Positions 17,187 through 27,366 of a stretch of 48,065 bases of DNA are shown here, in pieces. Position numbers and translations under genes: made by a program. The notes under the pieces were generated by a model that was not told the origin of the DNA, did not search any database, and worked only from the letters and a program-made list of their open reading frames with translations. The first letter of the stretch is position 1. Each line of letters opens with the position of its first letter. This DNA comes from Fuerstiella sp. (GTDB lineage Bacteria; Planctomycetota; Planctomycetia; Planctomycetales; Planctomycetaceae): positions 1-48,065 of the forward strand of contig JAQWLN010000162.1 of assembly GCA_029247265.1 (NCBI GenBank), read 5' to 3'.

Positions 17187-18917
17187 ATGTCGTCCGGCGA
17201 AAATCGACTCGAAGAAGAACGCGCACTAATCAGTGACTCTCAGGGCAAGGGCCCCATGGCCACTCTCGCCGTCTACACTAAACTCTCCGGCCCGGGATGG
17301 CTGCAAAGCGCCATCACGCTCGGCGGCGGATCACTCGGGGGAAGCCTCTATCTGGGAGTTCTGCTCGGATATGGCACGATGTGGCTGCAACCTATGGCAA
17401 TGATCCTTGGGATTGTGATGCTGTCTGCCATTTCCTACGTCACACTCTCGACGGGTCGACGTCCCTTTGAGGCAATCAACAGTGAGATCAGCCCGGTTCT
17501 TGGCTGGGCGTGGCTAATTGGCACAATGATGGCCAATATGGTTTGGTGCATGCCTCAGTTCTCTCTGGGAACGGGAGCCTTGATGCAGAACCTCTTTCCG
17601 GGAATGACAGACTGGCTGGCTTCTGCGATTCTTTTCACGCTCGCGACAATTGTGGTTTGGTCGTACAGCAGTGGCAATAAGGGAGTGCAGTTGTTTGAGT
17701 TGCTGTTAAAGATACTCGTCGGAATTGTGGTGTTGTCGTTCTTCGCAGTCGTGCTAAGAATGACCTTCAGCAGTGAGGGGCTGCCGTGGTCAGAGATCCT
17801 TGCCGGCTTTGTTCCGAATGGTCTATTCCTGGACGTCTCTCCAAGGCTGGAATCTTCGATTGCAGCGACTGGACAGTTCTCAGAATTCTGGCGGAACCAG
17901 GTCTTCAATCCGCAGGTCGCAACAATGATCACGGCAACGGCTACCGCTGTCGGAATCAACATGACGTTTCTAATGCCTTATTCGTTGCTCCGGAAAAAGT
18001 GGGACAAGGGTTTCCGGGGCCTGGCCATCTTTGACCTCAGCACTGGTCTGTTTATCCCATACCTGCTGGCCACCAGTTGCGTAGTGATCGCGTCAGCGTC
18101 GCAGTTTCATGGACGCCCTGAGGCAGGAATCCTGAGTGCCGACGCAGGTCCAGTGGCAAAAAACATTCGCAGCGGCGTCGATGGACTTCTTGATACGCGG
18201 TTGAAGGAAGAGCTTGGTTCAGAGGAATTCTTACAGCAATTCGGTGGAAGCGACCGCAGCGAGGCACAGACTGGGGCCTTGCAGGTGGCTCGAGACAATC
18301 TCCCCGAGGCTGACAGAAAGATGGCTGCGATCCTCGTCAAACGAGACAACCAACAGTTAGCGGGCGCGCTTGAACACCTCAGTGGGAAGACAACTGCGCA
18401 CGTAGTTTTTGGAATTGGTGTGCTTGCGATGGCCGTATCGACGATCATCATTCTAATGCTAATCAACGGATTTGCTTTGTGTGAGGCCCTCGGACATGAG
18501 CCAACGAGCAATACATTCAGGGCGGGGTGTTTGGTGGCCGGCATTAGTGGCGCTTTGGGCTCACTGTTTCTGTGGACGGGCGGCGCGAAAGCCTGGCTCG
18601 TGGTTCCAACCTCCATGTTTGGTGCCGCGTTGCTTCCAATTGCCTACGTCACGTTCTTCTGCATGATGAATTCGAAACGGCTTTTAGGTGATCACATGCC
18701 GTCGGGAGTCAATCGCCTGAAGTGGAACGCACTAATGCTGCTGGCATTGTCCTTCGCCGTAACGGTATCTGTCATTTCGATCTACCAAAGTGACTCCACA
18801 AAGCAGTTGGTCGGCTTTGGTGCACTTGCGGCGATTGTAGTGCTCAGTGTGATTTTTCGGGCAAAGCCGTCTGCACCGAGCACGGAATCGGGTTCTCCCG
18901 TAGAATCAGGTTCCTGA
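17187..18917 (+). CDS. NRAMP-fold transporter with altered metal site
   Basis: A 576-aa polytopic membrane protein with about 11 hydrophobic segments and the NRAMP/APC layout. TM1 aligns without gaps to NRAMP TM1 from the GPG at residues 35-37, but the metal-binding DPGN is replaced by G46-G-G-S49. TM6 keeps the Met of the MPH motif as MPY (263-265). About 95 hydrophilic residues (308-402) are inserted between TM7 and TM8, which canonical NRAMPs (about 400-450 aa total) do not have. The usual Mn/Fe ligands Asp and Asn are thus missing, so the substrate is probably not handled as in MntH; it may be another cation or a small solute. The start ATG has GGAG 9 nt upstream, within a hairpin. Confidence 0.75.
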   Translation: MSSGENRLEEERALISDSQGKGPMATLAVYTKLSGPGWLQSAITLGGGSLGGSLYLGVLLGYGTMWLQPMAMILGIVMLSAISYVTLSTGRRPFEAINSEISPVLGWAWLIGTMMANMVWCMPQFSLGTGALMQNLFPGMTDWLASAILFTLATIVVWSYSSGNKGVQLFELLLKILVGIVVLSFFAVVLRMTFSSEGLPWSEILAGFVPNGLFLDVSPRLESSIAATGQFSEFWRNQVFNPQVATMITATATAVGINMTFLMPYSLLRKKWDKGFRGLAIFDLSTGLFIPYLLATSCVVIASASQFHGRPEAGILSADAGPVAKNIRSGVDGLLDTRLKEELGSEEFLQQFGGSDRSEAQTGALQVARDNLPEADRKMAAILVKRDNQQLAGALEHLSGKTTAHVVFGIGVLAMAVSTIIILMLINGFALCEALGHEPTSNTFRAGCLVAGISGALGSLFLWTGGAKAWLVVPTSMFGAALLPIAYVTFFCMMNSKRLLGDHMPSGVNRLKWNALMLLALSFAVTVSVISIYQSDSTKQLVGFGALAAIVVLSVIFRAKPSAPSTESGSPVESGS

Positions 18918-19002
18918 TTTTCCTCACAGGTCGTTCAATTCGGAGTTCTGCCGAATTACAAATCTTATTCAACCCTGAAGGACGATAAGAAAAACTGAAG
19001 CA

Positions 19003-19020
19003 AAGCGGGATTCCCCGCTT
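19003..19020 (+). terminator. Hairpin downstream of the NRAMP-like gene
   Basis: AAGCGGG (19003-19009), loop ATTC, CCCGCTT (19014-19020): a perfect 7-bp GC-rich stem 86 bp after the stop codon. It lacks a proper T-run, so termination activity is uncertain. Confidence 0.4.
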
Positions 19021-19075
19021 CTTCACCTATTAATGGTCCGAACACCGTTGAAAAACCGTTTCTCTGTCGGCGTCT

Positions 19076-19097
19076 CCGTTCAACCCCCTCTGAACGG
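19076..19097. other. Hairpin CCGTTCA-N8-TGAACGG
   Basis: Perfect 7-bp arms (19076-19082 and 19091-19097) with an 8-nt C-rich loop, 205 bp upstream of the xer start. Function unknown. Confidence 0.3.
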
Positions 19098-19213
19098 TGA
19101 CGGCGATTTTCATTTACGGACAGTGTTTCGCTCCTTGAATACGAACAGAGTCAGCCGAGGTTTTGCCCGCAGAAAACCTTCGACTCCCATGCCCACGTTC
19201 GACAAGACCGAGG

Positions 19214-19262
19214 TGTTCGCCCGCCTGACCTTCCCCGCCTGACCTTCCCCGCCGGGCGAACA
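19214..19262. repeat. Inverted repeat enclosing tandem 14-mers
   Basis: TGTTCGCCCG (19214-19223) and CGGGCGAACA (19253-19262) are perfect 10-bp inverted repeats. Between and into them run two exact copies of CCGCCTGACCTTCC (19221-19234, 19235-19248) and a partial third. The structure ends 39 bp before the xer ATG, so it could be a leader hairpin or a protein-binding site. Confidence 0.7.
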
Positions 19263-19301
19263 GTCATGTTCGTGCGTTGAACCCAACTCAAACAACCGAA
19301 T

Positions 19302-20258
19302 ATGGCGCGCCGAAAAAAACCATCCGCAGGCAGTCGATTTTCCGTCGACGGTTTTCAGGATCCGGCCACATGGTTGCCCGGATTTCTGGCGTATCTGGAC
19401 GCCGAATGCGGGATGTCGCCCAATACGGTTGTCGCCTATCGCCGCGACCTGCAAAAGTTCTTTAAGTGGAACAGAGACAGCACTCGCCGGACCGTCCATC
19501 AAATCGACATTCCGACTCTGACGGCATTTCTTGAGCATCTGCAGCACTGCGACCTTGCCAGCACCAGTATCGCTCGCAACCTGGCGGCCATCCGCATGTT
19601 CTTTCGGTATCTGATGCTGGAAGCGGTCGTGGCAGACAGCACCGTCGACCTGATCAGCTCACCGAAACTCTGGCAGCGGCTCCCGAAAGTTCTCAGTCCG
19701 GACGTCGTGAATGAATTACTGAACGCGCCCACCGGAGCACACGACCGTTATGCTCGACGCGACAAAGCCATCCTTGCCGTTCTCTACGCCACCGGTTGCC
19801 GAGTCTCTGAAGTCACAGGGCTGAAGCTTACCGACGTCAATCTGGACGAACGTTTTGCACGCTGCACAGGCAAGGGAAACAAGCAGCGATTAGTCTCTTT
19901 GACGCCGATCGCGGTCGACGCCATCGTCAGCTACCTGAATCTTGAACGTCCCGATATGGTTCGGAACGCAGTGGTCGATCCGGACTGGCTGTTCGTCACT
20001 CGCAGTGGCCGCAGGATCAACCGCGAAACCATCTGGAAACTCATTCAACGCTATGCGTCTCGTATTGGCTGTGGAACGGAAATCGGTCCTCACACGCTCC
20101 GCCACAGCTTTGCCACTCATCTGCTGGCCGGAGGAGCAGACATTCGAGCTCTGCAGGAAATGCTGGGTCATGCCAACATTCGCACGACTCAGGTTTACAC
20201 TCACGTCGATCATACGCGACTGAAAAGCGTCCACCAGAAGTGCCATCCACGCGGATAG
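19302..20258 (+). CDS. xerD: Tyrosine recombinase XerC/XerD
   Basis: Chromosome-dimer-resolution type recombinase, 318 aa. An N-terminal SAM-like core-binding domain (MSPNTVVAYRRDLQKFFKW, about 38-56) precedes the catalytic domain, with all six active-site residues visible: Arg167 (GCRVSE), Lys191 (TGKGNKQR), His264 and Arg267 (HTLRHSFATH), His290 (MLGHANI) and Tyr299 (TQVYTHVD). The size and intact site fit housekeeping Xer proteins; mobile integrases are usually more divergent. XerC and XerD cannot be told apart with certainty. No attachment site or phage genes are nearby. Confidence 0.92.
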   Translation: MARRKKPSAGSRFSVDGFQDPATWLPGFLAYLDAECGMSPNTVVAYRRDLQKFFKWNRDSTRRTVHQIDIPTLTAFLEHLQHCDLASTSIARNLAAIRMFFRYLMLEAVVADSTVDLISSPKLWQRLPKVLSPDVVNELLNAPTGAHDRYARRDKAILAVLYATGCRVSEVTGLKLTDVNLDERFARCTGKGNKQRLVSLTPIAVDAIVSYLNLERPDMVRNAVVDPDWLFVTRSGRRINRETIWKLIQRYASRIGCGTEIGPHTLRHSFATHLLAGGADIRALQEMLGHANIRTTQVYTHVDHTRLKSVHQKCHPRG

Positions 20259-20422
20259 CACAAGCCGCACGCCGATCGATCAGTCAACGATCAGGGGAGT
20301 CGCCAAAGAAAAGCGATTCTGTCCTCTCCGTCAGTGCCCGGCCCATATGCCACAAGCGACCAACGGGAGCGTAACATCAAATTCCGAGCGTCAGCTCGTA
20401 CCGGCTCGCAGGCCGCCCCGCG

Positions 20423-21859
20423 TCAGGACAGGATGTCGTGGATGACGTGGCCATGAACGTCGGTCAGTCGCATGTCTCGGCCGCTGAATCGGTATGTCAG
20501 TTTCTCGTGGTCCATGCCGAACAGGTGCAGCATCGTGGCATGTAGATCGTGCATTTCGACCTTGTTCTCAACGACTTTGTAACCAAATTCGTCGGTAGCA
20601 CCGTAGATTGTTCCACCCTTCACGCCCCCGCCTGCCATCCAGAGCGAAAAGCCGAACTGATTGTGATCCCGACCGTCGTTGCCCTGTGCAAACGGGGTGC
20701 GGCCAAATTCTCCGGACCACACAACAAGCGTCGTTTCCAGCAGCCCTCGCTCCTTGAGATCCGCCAGCAATGCCGCGATCGGCTGATCGACGCTTTTTGC
20801 GTTCTTGGTGTGGCCATCTTTGAGATTGCGGTGCTGGTCCCAGCGGTCTCCATTGCCGCCCGGGCAGGTCAATTGAATAAAACGCACGCCGCGTTCAACT
20901 AACCGGCGAGCAATCAGACACTGGCGTCCGAATGTTGCCGTATTCTTAAACTCGTCAAACATGCCATACGATTCCTTCGTCTGCCGAGTTTCCTCAACCA
21001 GATCCATCAATTCCGGCACAGCCAGCTGCATTCGCGCTGCCAGTTCATAGTTGGTGATCGCAGATTCAATCTGGTCATCGTGGTCGTATCGTTTCAGAGT
21101 TTGTTGATCCAGTTTACGAATCAGATCCAGCTTACGCCGTTGCAGATCTGCCGTCGCTTCACGACGTTTGATGTCGGCGACGGGAGGATCGCTGTTGGCA
21201 AAAACGGACCCCTGATAGCTGGCAGGTAAAAACCCGCTGCCGAAGTTGTCCAGACCACCCGGTGGAATCAGTCCTCCGTTCAGAATCACGTAGTGTGGCA
21301 AATCCTGACATTCGGTCCCCAGTCCGTAGCCGAACCAAGCGCCCATGCCCGGTCGCCCCTGCTGACCATGGCCGGTGTGCAGAAAATAATTAGCGTTTGT
21401 GTGTTCCGGAAAGTTGGACACCATGGATCGCACGACCGCCATGTCGTCAACATGGCGTGCGGTCTGAGGAAACAGGTCACTGACCGGAGTGCCGCATTCG
21501 CCGTATTGCTTGAACTTCCACGGACTTGCCAGCGTATTGCCGATGTTGTTGAACTGTGTCGGTTCGATTTTCGTCGGAAACGGCTTCCCGTTTTCCACAT
21601 CCAGCCGAGGTTTGGGATCATAGGAATCGACCTGTGAAACACCCCCGTCCATGTACAGAAAAATGACGCTTCGTGCTTTGGCATCGAAATGAATCTTTTT
21701 CGGCGCGAAAGGATGCGACTCAGATTCTGCAGGTGACGCGTCGGATTCCCCCAACAGACCGGCCAGGGCAACGGCGCCAAAGCCGATGGCACTTTTGCGA
21801 AGCATTTCCCGTCGGGAACCGTCAAGCGGCAGGAAGCGGTGGCAGTGATGAGCGGTCAT
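20423..21859 (-). CDS. DUF1501 protein with Tat signal
   Basis: A 478-aa member of DUF1501, a family related to alkaline phosphatase/sulfatase folds and abundant in planctomycetes, with unknown reaction. The N-terminus has a twin-arginine signal, SRREMLRKSAIGFGAVALAG, so it should be exported folded. Family motifs include VIFLYMDGGVSQVDSYDPKP, FPEHTNANYFLHTGHG, LVVWSGEFGRTPFAQG, GRDHNQFGFSLWMAGGGVKGG and the final HDLHATMLHLFGMDHEKLTY. The ATG at 21859 is preferred over the ATG at 21907 because it places the Tat motif near the N-terminus. These proteins usually sit beside a PSCyt1/DUF1549/DUF1553 gene; here none is adjacent. Confidence 0.9.
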   Translation of the reverse strand: MTAHHCHRFLPLDGSRREMLRKSAIGFGAVALAGLLGESDASPAESESHPFAPKKIHFDAKARSVIFLYMDGGVSQVDSYDPKPRLDVENGKPFPTKIEPTQFNNIGNTLASPWKFKQYGECGTPVSDLFPQTARHVDDMAVVRSMVSNFPEHTNANYFLHTGHGQQGRPGMGAWFGYGLGTECQDLPHYVILNGGLIPPGGLDNFGSGFLPASYQGSVFANSDPPVADIKRREATADLQRRKLDLIRKLDQQTLKRYDHDDQIESAITNYELAARMQLAVPELMDLVEETRQTKESYGMFDEFKNTATFGRQCLIARRLVERGVRFIQLTCPGGNGDRWDQHRNLKDGHTKNAKSVDQPIAALLADLKERGLLETTLVVWSGEFGRTPFAQGNDGRDHNQFGFSLWMAGGGVKGGTIYGATDEFGYKVVENKVEMHDLHATMLHLFGMDHEKLTYRFSGRDMRLTDVHGHVIHDILS

Positions 21860-22011
21860 AAAGGATGCCGAAATTGAATTCTCAGGTAAATCGAGACTGA
21901 GCATCATACCACGGTCGCGAAGTCAGGAAAATCAAACACTTTGCCCCGACTCAGGCGTTTTGTCAGCCTGCGGATTGAAAACAGCAAACGCGACAGACAT
22001 CCTGTGCAGCC

Positions 22012-22647
22012 ATGCAAACGGCTCCTATCAAACCGCTGAAACCCTGGTTTCAGGTCATCGACGACGTTGGCGCTTCCATTGTCTGGTCTGAGTTCTTCGG
22101 CAACGACAATCCCGTGGAACTGGATATCGGCTGTGGCCGAGGTCTGTTCCTGTATACGGCTGCGCAGAACAATCCTGACATCAATTACCTGGGACTGGAA
22201 ATCGACTACCGCGAAGGTCGCCGCACCGCAGAACGTCTGAAGAAGCAGCAAATGCAGAACGCCCGTGTCATTGGCGGCGACGGCAATATTGTGCTGACAA
22301 AGATGATCGAAAAATATTCCGTCAGCGCCGCACACGTTTATTTTCCCGATCCGTGGTGGAAGAAACGCCATCACAAGCGACGGATCTTCACTCAGCAGTT
22401 CACCGAAATTCTGTCGGATGTCATCCAACCGGAGGGGCACGTGCATTCGTGGAGCGACGTGGCCGAGTATTTTGAAATCATCAAATCACTGATGGACGGG
22501 CAGCCGAATTTCGAAACGCTGCCACCGCCGGAAGCACGTGACCCGGAACATGACATGGATTATCAGACCAGCTTCCACCGAAAGAAAAGCAAACTGGGAC
22601 TGCCAATCTATCGAGGATTGTGGCAGCGCAAAGCGATAACCAGTTAG
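22012..22647 (+). CDS. trmB: tRNA (guanine-N7-)-methyltransferase
   Basis: SAM-dependent enzyme that makes m7G46 in tRNA. Motifs: VELDIGCGRGLFLYTAA (SAM site), YLGLEIDYREGRR, AHVYFPDPWWKKRHHKRRIF (the family hallmark PDPW-K-RH-KRR) and HVHSWSDVAEYFE. At 211 aa it is a normal single-domain TrmB. It stands alone, divergent from DUF1501. A dispersed repeat element begins at the last base of its stop codon. Confidence 0.95.
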   Translation: MQTAPIKPLKPWFQVIDDVGASIVWSEFFGNDNPVELDIGCGRGLFLYTAAQNNPDINYLGLEIDYREGRRTAERLKKQQMQNARVIGGDGNIVLTKMIEKYSVSAAHVYFPDPWWKKRHHKRRIFTQQFTEILSDVIQPEGHVHSWSDVAEYFEIIKSLMDGQPNFETLPPPEARDPEHDMDYQTSFHRKKSKLGLPIYRGLWQRKAITS

Positions 22648-22747
22648 AGCAATTTACGTATTTTCGTAGACAGTACTGGCTGGCGGGAGCAACGAAACTG
22701 CTGTAGAAAATCGTTTGCCACGGCCACAAGTCAGCCTAAAACGCTGT
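22647..22747. repeat. Dispersed 101-bp repeat, copy A
   Basis: Gap-free match to 39366-39466 with 83 of 101 identical positions (counted by eye). It begins GAGCAATTTACGTATT at the last base of the trmB stop codon and ends AAACGCTGT. The outer ends are weak inverted repeats of each other (AGCAATTTACG against the reverse complement AGCGTTTTAGG). It lies between convergent trmB and the kinase gene. Confidence 0.85.
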
Positions 22748-22816
22748 CGCTGGAATCCGCAGATTGCAACGGGGCACGGCAGACTCCACATCCTCAGAAC
22801 TGCGGCGGCCGCAACG

Positions 22817-25009
22817 TTACGCTTCCTCGGCAACATCACGGCGAGGGTTTCGTTGCTGTGATCGGGCCAGTGCCTGCCAGACAAACAGCCAGACCGTGGC
22901 CATGGTCCCGATACTGGCCAGCACGGCGTACCAGACCTGAGGAGTCGTTCGATCGGCCATTGTCTGCGCCGGACGCAGGACCTCTCCTTTCCTCCTCTGC
23001 ACGATCACAAGCCACGGCATCTTCTCAGACTTTGTCGTGGACATCGTAGCGATCCACACATCGTTGTAGGACTTCGCTGCTTCGTCATCCAGTTGCCCAA
23101 CCGGATCTGCGTAGCTATCCGTGTGAAATATTCCACTGCCGACAAAGTGACTTTCGGCATTAACTTCAGGCGCAGGCTGATCCGACACCGCCAGCTGTGC
23201 GTTAATCTGGGCGCGCATGCCTTCGTTAATCTGGAGTCTGCGAAACGTCTTATCGACCTCCTCTTTCGACCGTTTACGAAAAAAGTCATCAGTCAGATAC
23301 GGATGGTCCAGTAACTGACCTTCTCGACGGTCGGCCAATACGATCGCCCGGAGGACTGCATCAGAGCCTTGACCCTGAATATTTTTGCCCAAGTCCGTCT
23401 GCAGATCGCCCAGATGGGCAGTCCGTGCAAACACACCGATAACGTGGCCGTCGGTGGAATGCACCGGTACGCTTAAAGCCACCATGTAGCGTTTGGTCAC
23501 TTCGCTCTTGAAAGCGAGCGAAACGTGGCCCTCCTCGATCGGCTGAATCCCCTCCGGTGCGGCTCCCTTTTGATACTGCGTATTCGTCCCGTGAAAATAG
23601 TCTCGCCAGGCATAGTTCTGACCGATGGTCGCTTCGCTGTAATCGCGTCGCCACAGTTGCGTGCCATGGGCATCGGTCAGAAACCAACTGGTATCTTCGT
23701 TCTTATGACGGGCTCTGTTTTCTTCATCTGCCGCCGTATGAGCGGCGTCCAGTCGCTGCATCCATTCCGGACGTTCTTCTAACGGCGCGTTGTGGAACTG
23801 CTTCATCTGCATTTCGACTTCATCGGCCGGCCGATCCATCAGCTGCGTCAGCAGAGAAACGATTTTTTCCTCCTCCACAACACGTTTCAGATCGTGCAGC
23901 CGGTCTTCCAGTTCTTCCTGCAACGAATTCGCCTGGCTCCGCGCAATCAGGGCATTGCTTTCCAGAGTGTCTGCAATCAGCTGCTGTTCCATCAAACGCA
24001 GGTTGTTTTGCAGAGCGTTGACAAAGATCGGGACCATTGCCGTGATCAGCAGGATCGGCCCTAGAACTCCCAGCAGCAGCAACGGTCGACGGGAACGGTT
24101 GCGATCTCGAGTTTTCAGTTTTTCCAGGATGGCCTGAGCATTCGGCAGTCGCTCCGTCGGATCGACTGCCAGGCAACGATCCACAATGGTGACCAAATGA
24201 CTGTCGACTCCGCGAACCGCATGATGGGCACGTGGTGCGGGCACAGCGGCGATATGGTCTCGGTAGATGGTCAGTCGAGTCTGCAGTGATTCCGCCTGTT
24301 CCAGCTTCTTCTGTATTGCCTGTTCACGGTACGGCGGCTGTCCTGTCAGCATGTGATACAGCAGCGCGCCGACGGCGTATACATCCCAGCGGGCGTCGGG
24401 GATGGCTTCCAGATCCGCCTGTTCCGGAGCCATGTAATACAGTGTCCCCAGCGCCGGACTCTGTTCGTGCGACATCCTGGACTGCCCGAAGTCACACAGT
24501 CGTACCTGGAACTGAGCATCCAGCAGGATGTTGTCCGGTTTCAGATCGCAGTGCAGAACGCCAGCACCGTGAGCTTCAATTAAGGCACCGCACACCTGTT
24601 GAGCAATTCGGACGGCTTCGCTGAGGCCTAAAGCGCCACTGGCCAGATATGCGCCAAGCGATCCATTTTCAACGTATTCCATCACGTAATACGGAGGTTC
24701 CGCATTCCAACCGACGTCCAGCAGGCGGACGATGTTGCGCGATGCGTACAGCGTGGCCAGCTTTTCAACCTCGCGATTCAGCAACGACCAGTTCAATCCC
24801 CGACGATGTGGATAGTATTTAATCGCCACCATGCGACCGGTACGGTCTTCCCGGGCCAGCCAGACCGTTCCGTAAGCGCCCGTTCCCAATCGACGAATGA
24901 CGGAATAACCTTGAATTTCCGAGGGCGGATCGTTCTCCTGCAGACTCAGCTGCCGAGAACCTTCGCGCTCGTCGTCGTCCTGAACTTCGGTTTGATTGGA
25001 GTTGGTCAT
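22817..25009 (-). CDS. Ser/Thr protein kinase with extracytoplasmic Cache-like sensor
   Basis: A 730-aa Hanks-type kinase from the ATG at 25009 (a GTG at 25015 is also in frame). Kinase motifs, in ATG numbering: G-loop LGTGAYGTVWLA at 41-52, Lys64 (VAIKYY), HCDLKPDN at 153-160, DFG 173-175, APE 194-196. A first transmembrane helix follows at about 309-331, then a coiled, charged region and a roughly 350-residue domain with Cache-like features (TSWFLTDAHGTQLWRRD, GQNYAWRDYFHGT, VALSVPVHSTDGHVIGVFA), and a second helix at about 693-714 with a short cytoplasmic tail. The kinase would be cytoplasmic and the sensor outside. HCD replaces HRD, a change tolerated in some active kinases. No partner is adjacent. 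Confidence 0.88.
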   Translation of the reverse strand: MTNSNQTEVQDDDEREGSRQLSLQENDPPSEIQGYSVIRRLGTGAYGTVWLAREDRTGRMVAIKYYPHRRGLNWSLLNREVEKLATLYASRNIVRLLDVGWNAEPPYYVMEYVENGSLGAYLASGALGLSEAVRIAQQVCGALIEAHGAGVLHCDLKPDNILLDAQFQVRLCDFGQSRMSHEQSPALGTLYYMAPEQADLEAIPDARWDVYAVGALLYHMLTGQPPYREQAIQKKLEQAESLQTRLTIYRDHIAAVPAPRAHHAVRGVDSHLVTIVDRCLAVDPTERLPNAQAILEKLKTRDRNRSRRPLLLLGVLGPILLITAMVPIFVNALQNNLRLMEQQLIADTLESNALIARSQANSLQEELEDRLHDLKRVVEEEKIVSLLTQLMDRPADEVEMQMKQFHNAPLEERPEWMQRLDAAHTAADEENRARHKNEDTSWFLTDAHGTQLWRRDYSEATIGQNYAWRDYFHGTNTQYQKGAAPEGIQPIEEGHVSLAFKSEVTKRYMVALSVPVHSTDGHVIGVFARTAHLGDLQTDLGKNIQGQGSDAVLRAIVLADRREGQLLDHPYLTDDFFRKRSKEEVDKTFRRLQINEGMRAQINAQLAVSDQPAPEVNAESHFVGSGIFHTDSYADPVGQLDDEAAKSYNDVWIATMSTTKSEKMPWLVIVQRRKGEVLRPAQTMADRTTPQVWYAVLASIGTMATVWLFVWQALARSQQRNPRRDVAEEA

Positions 25010-25218
25010 GACCACAAAACGCAGACGACAAACAGGAATCGGCTCGAATAGATCATACGCGGAATCTGCGACGGGAGCGAATCACCTGAAGCGAACGGAG
25101 AATGTCCAACTCCTGAATGAACGTGTCAAAGACGCACGCCATTACTGGCAGGCGCCGCCGCTTCGCGGTAGAAACCATCCGTCGCGGACCTGCCACACAC
25201 TGCATATTGCGTCCATCA

Positions 25219-27285
<2,067 letters not shown>

Positions 27286-27315
27286 TGCACGCGAACGCAA
27301 TCCGAAAAAGGCTTG

Positions 27316-27366
27316 GGGAACCAGTAGCTGGAACGGCCCTTCGGGGGCTTCGCACTATTGGTTCCC
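27316..27366. terminator. Bidirectional hairpin between uvrB and mrdA
   Basis: GGGAACCA (27316-27323) pairs with TGGTTCCC (27359-27366). The right arm covers the last two codons of mrdA and the stem lies 31 bp after uvrB, so one structure could serve both convergent genes. A second GC-rich stem (GCCC..GGGC) sits inside. There is no T-run. Confidence 0.45.

Larger units (their letters stand above)
18918..19301. other. Intergenic region between transporter and xer gene
   Basis: No gene is supported; the open frame over 19033-19242 has no ribosome site and ends in the tandem repeat. The region holds three structures listed separately: a terminator-like hairpin (19003-19020), a second hairpin (19076-19097) and an inverted repeat around tandem 14-mers (19214-19262). 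Confidence 0.5.

Noticed and set aside
19302..20258. Tyrosine recombinase as a sign of an integrated element
   Set aside because: Size and motif pattern are those of housekeeping Xer; there are no attachment-site repeats or cargo genes around it, and the tRNA is 8 kb away.
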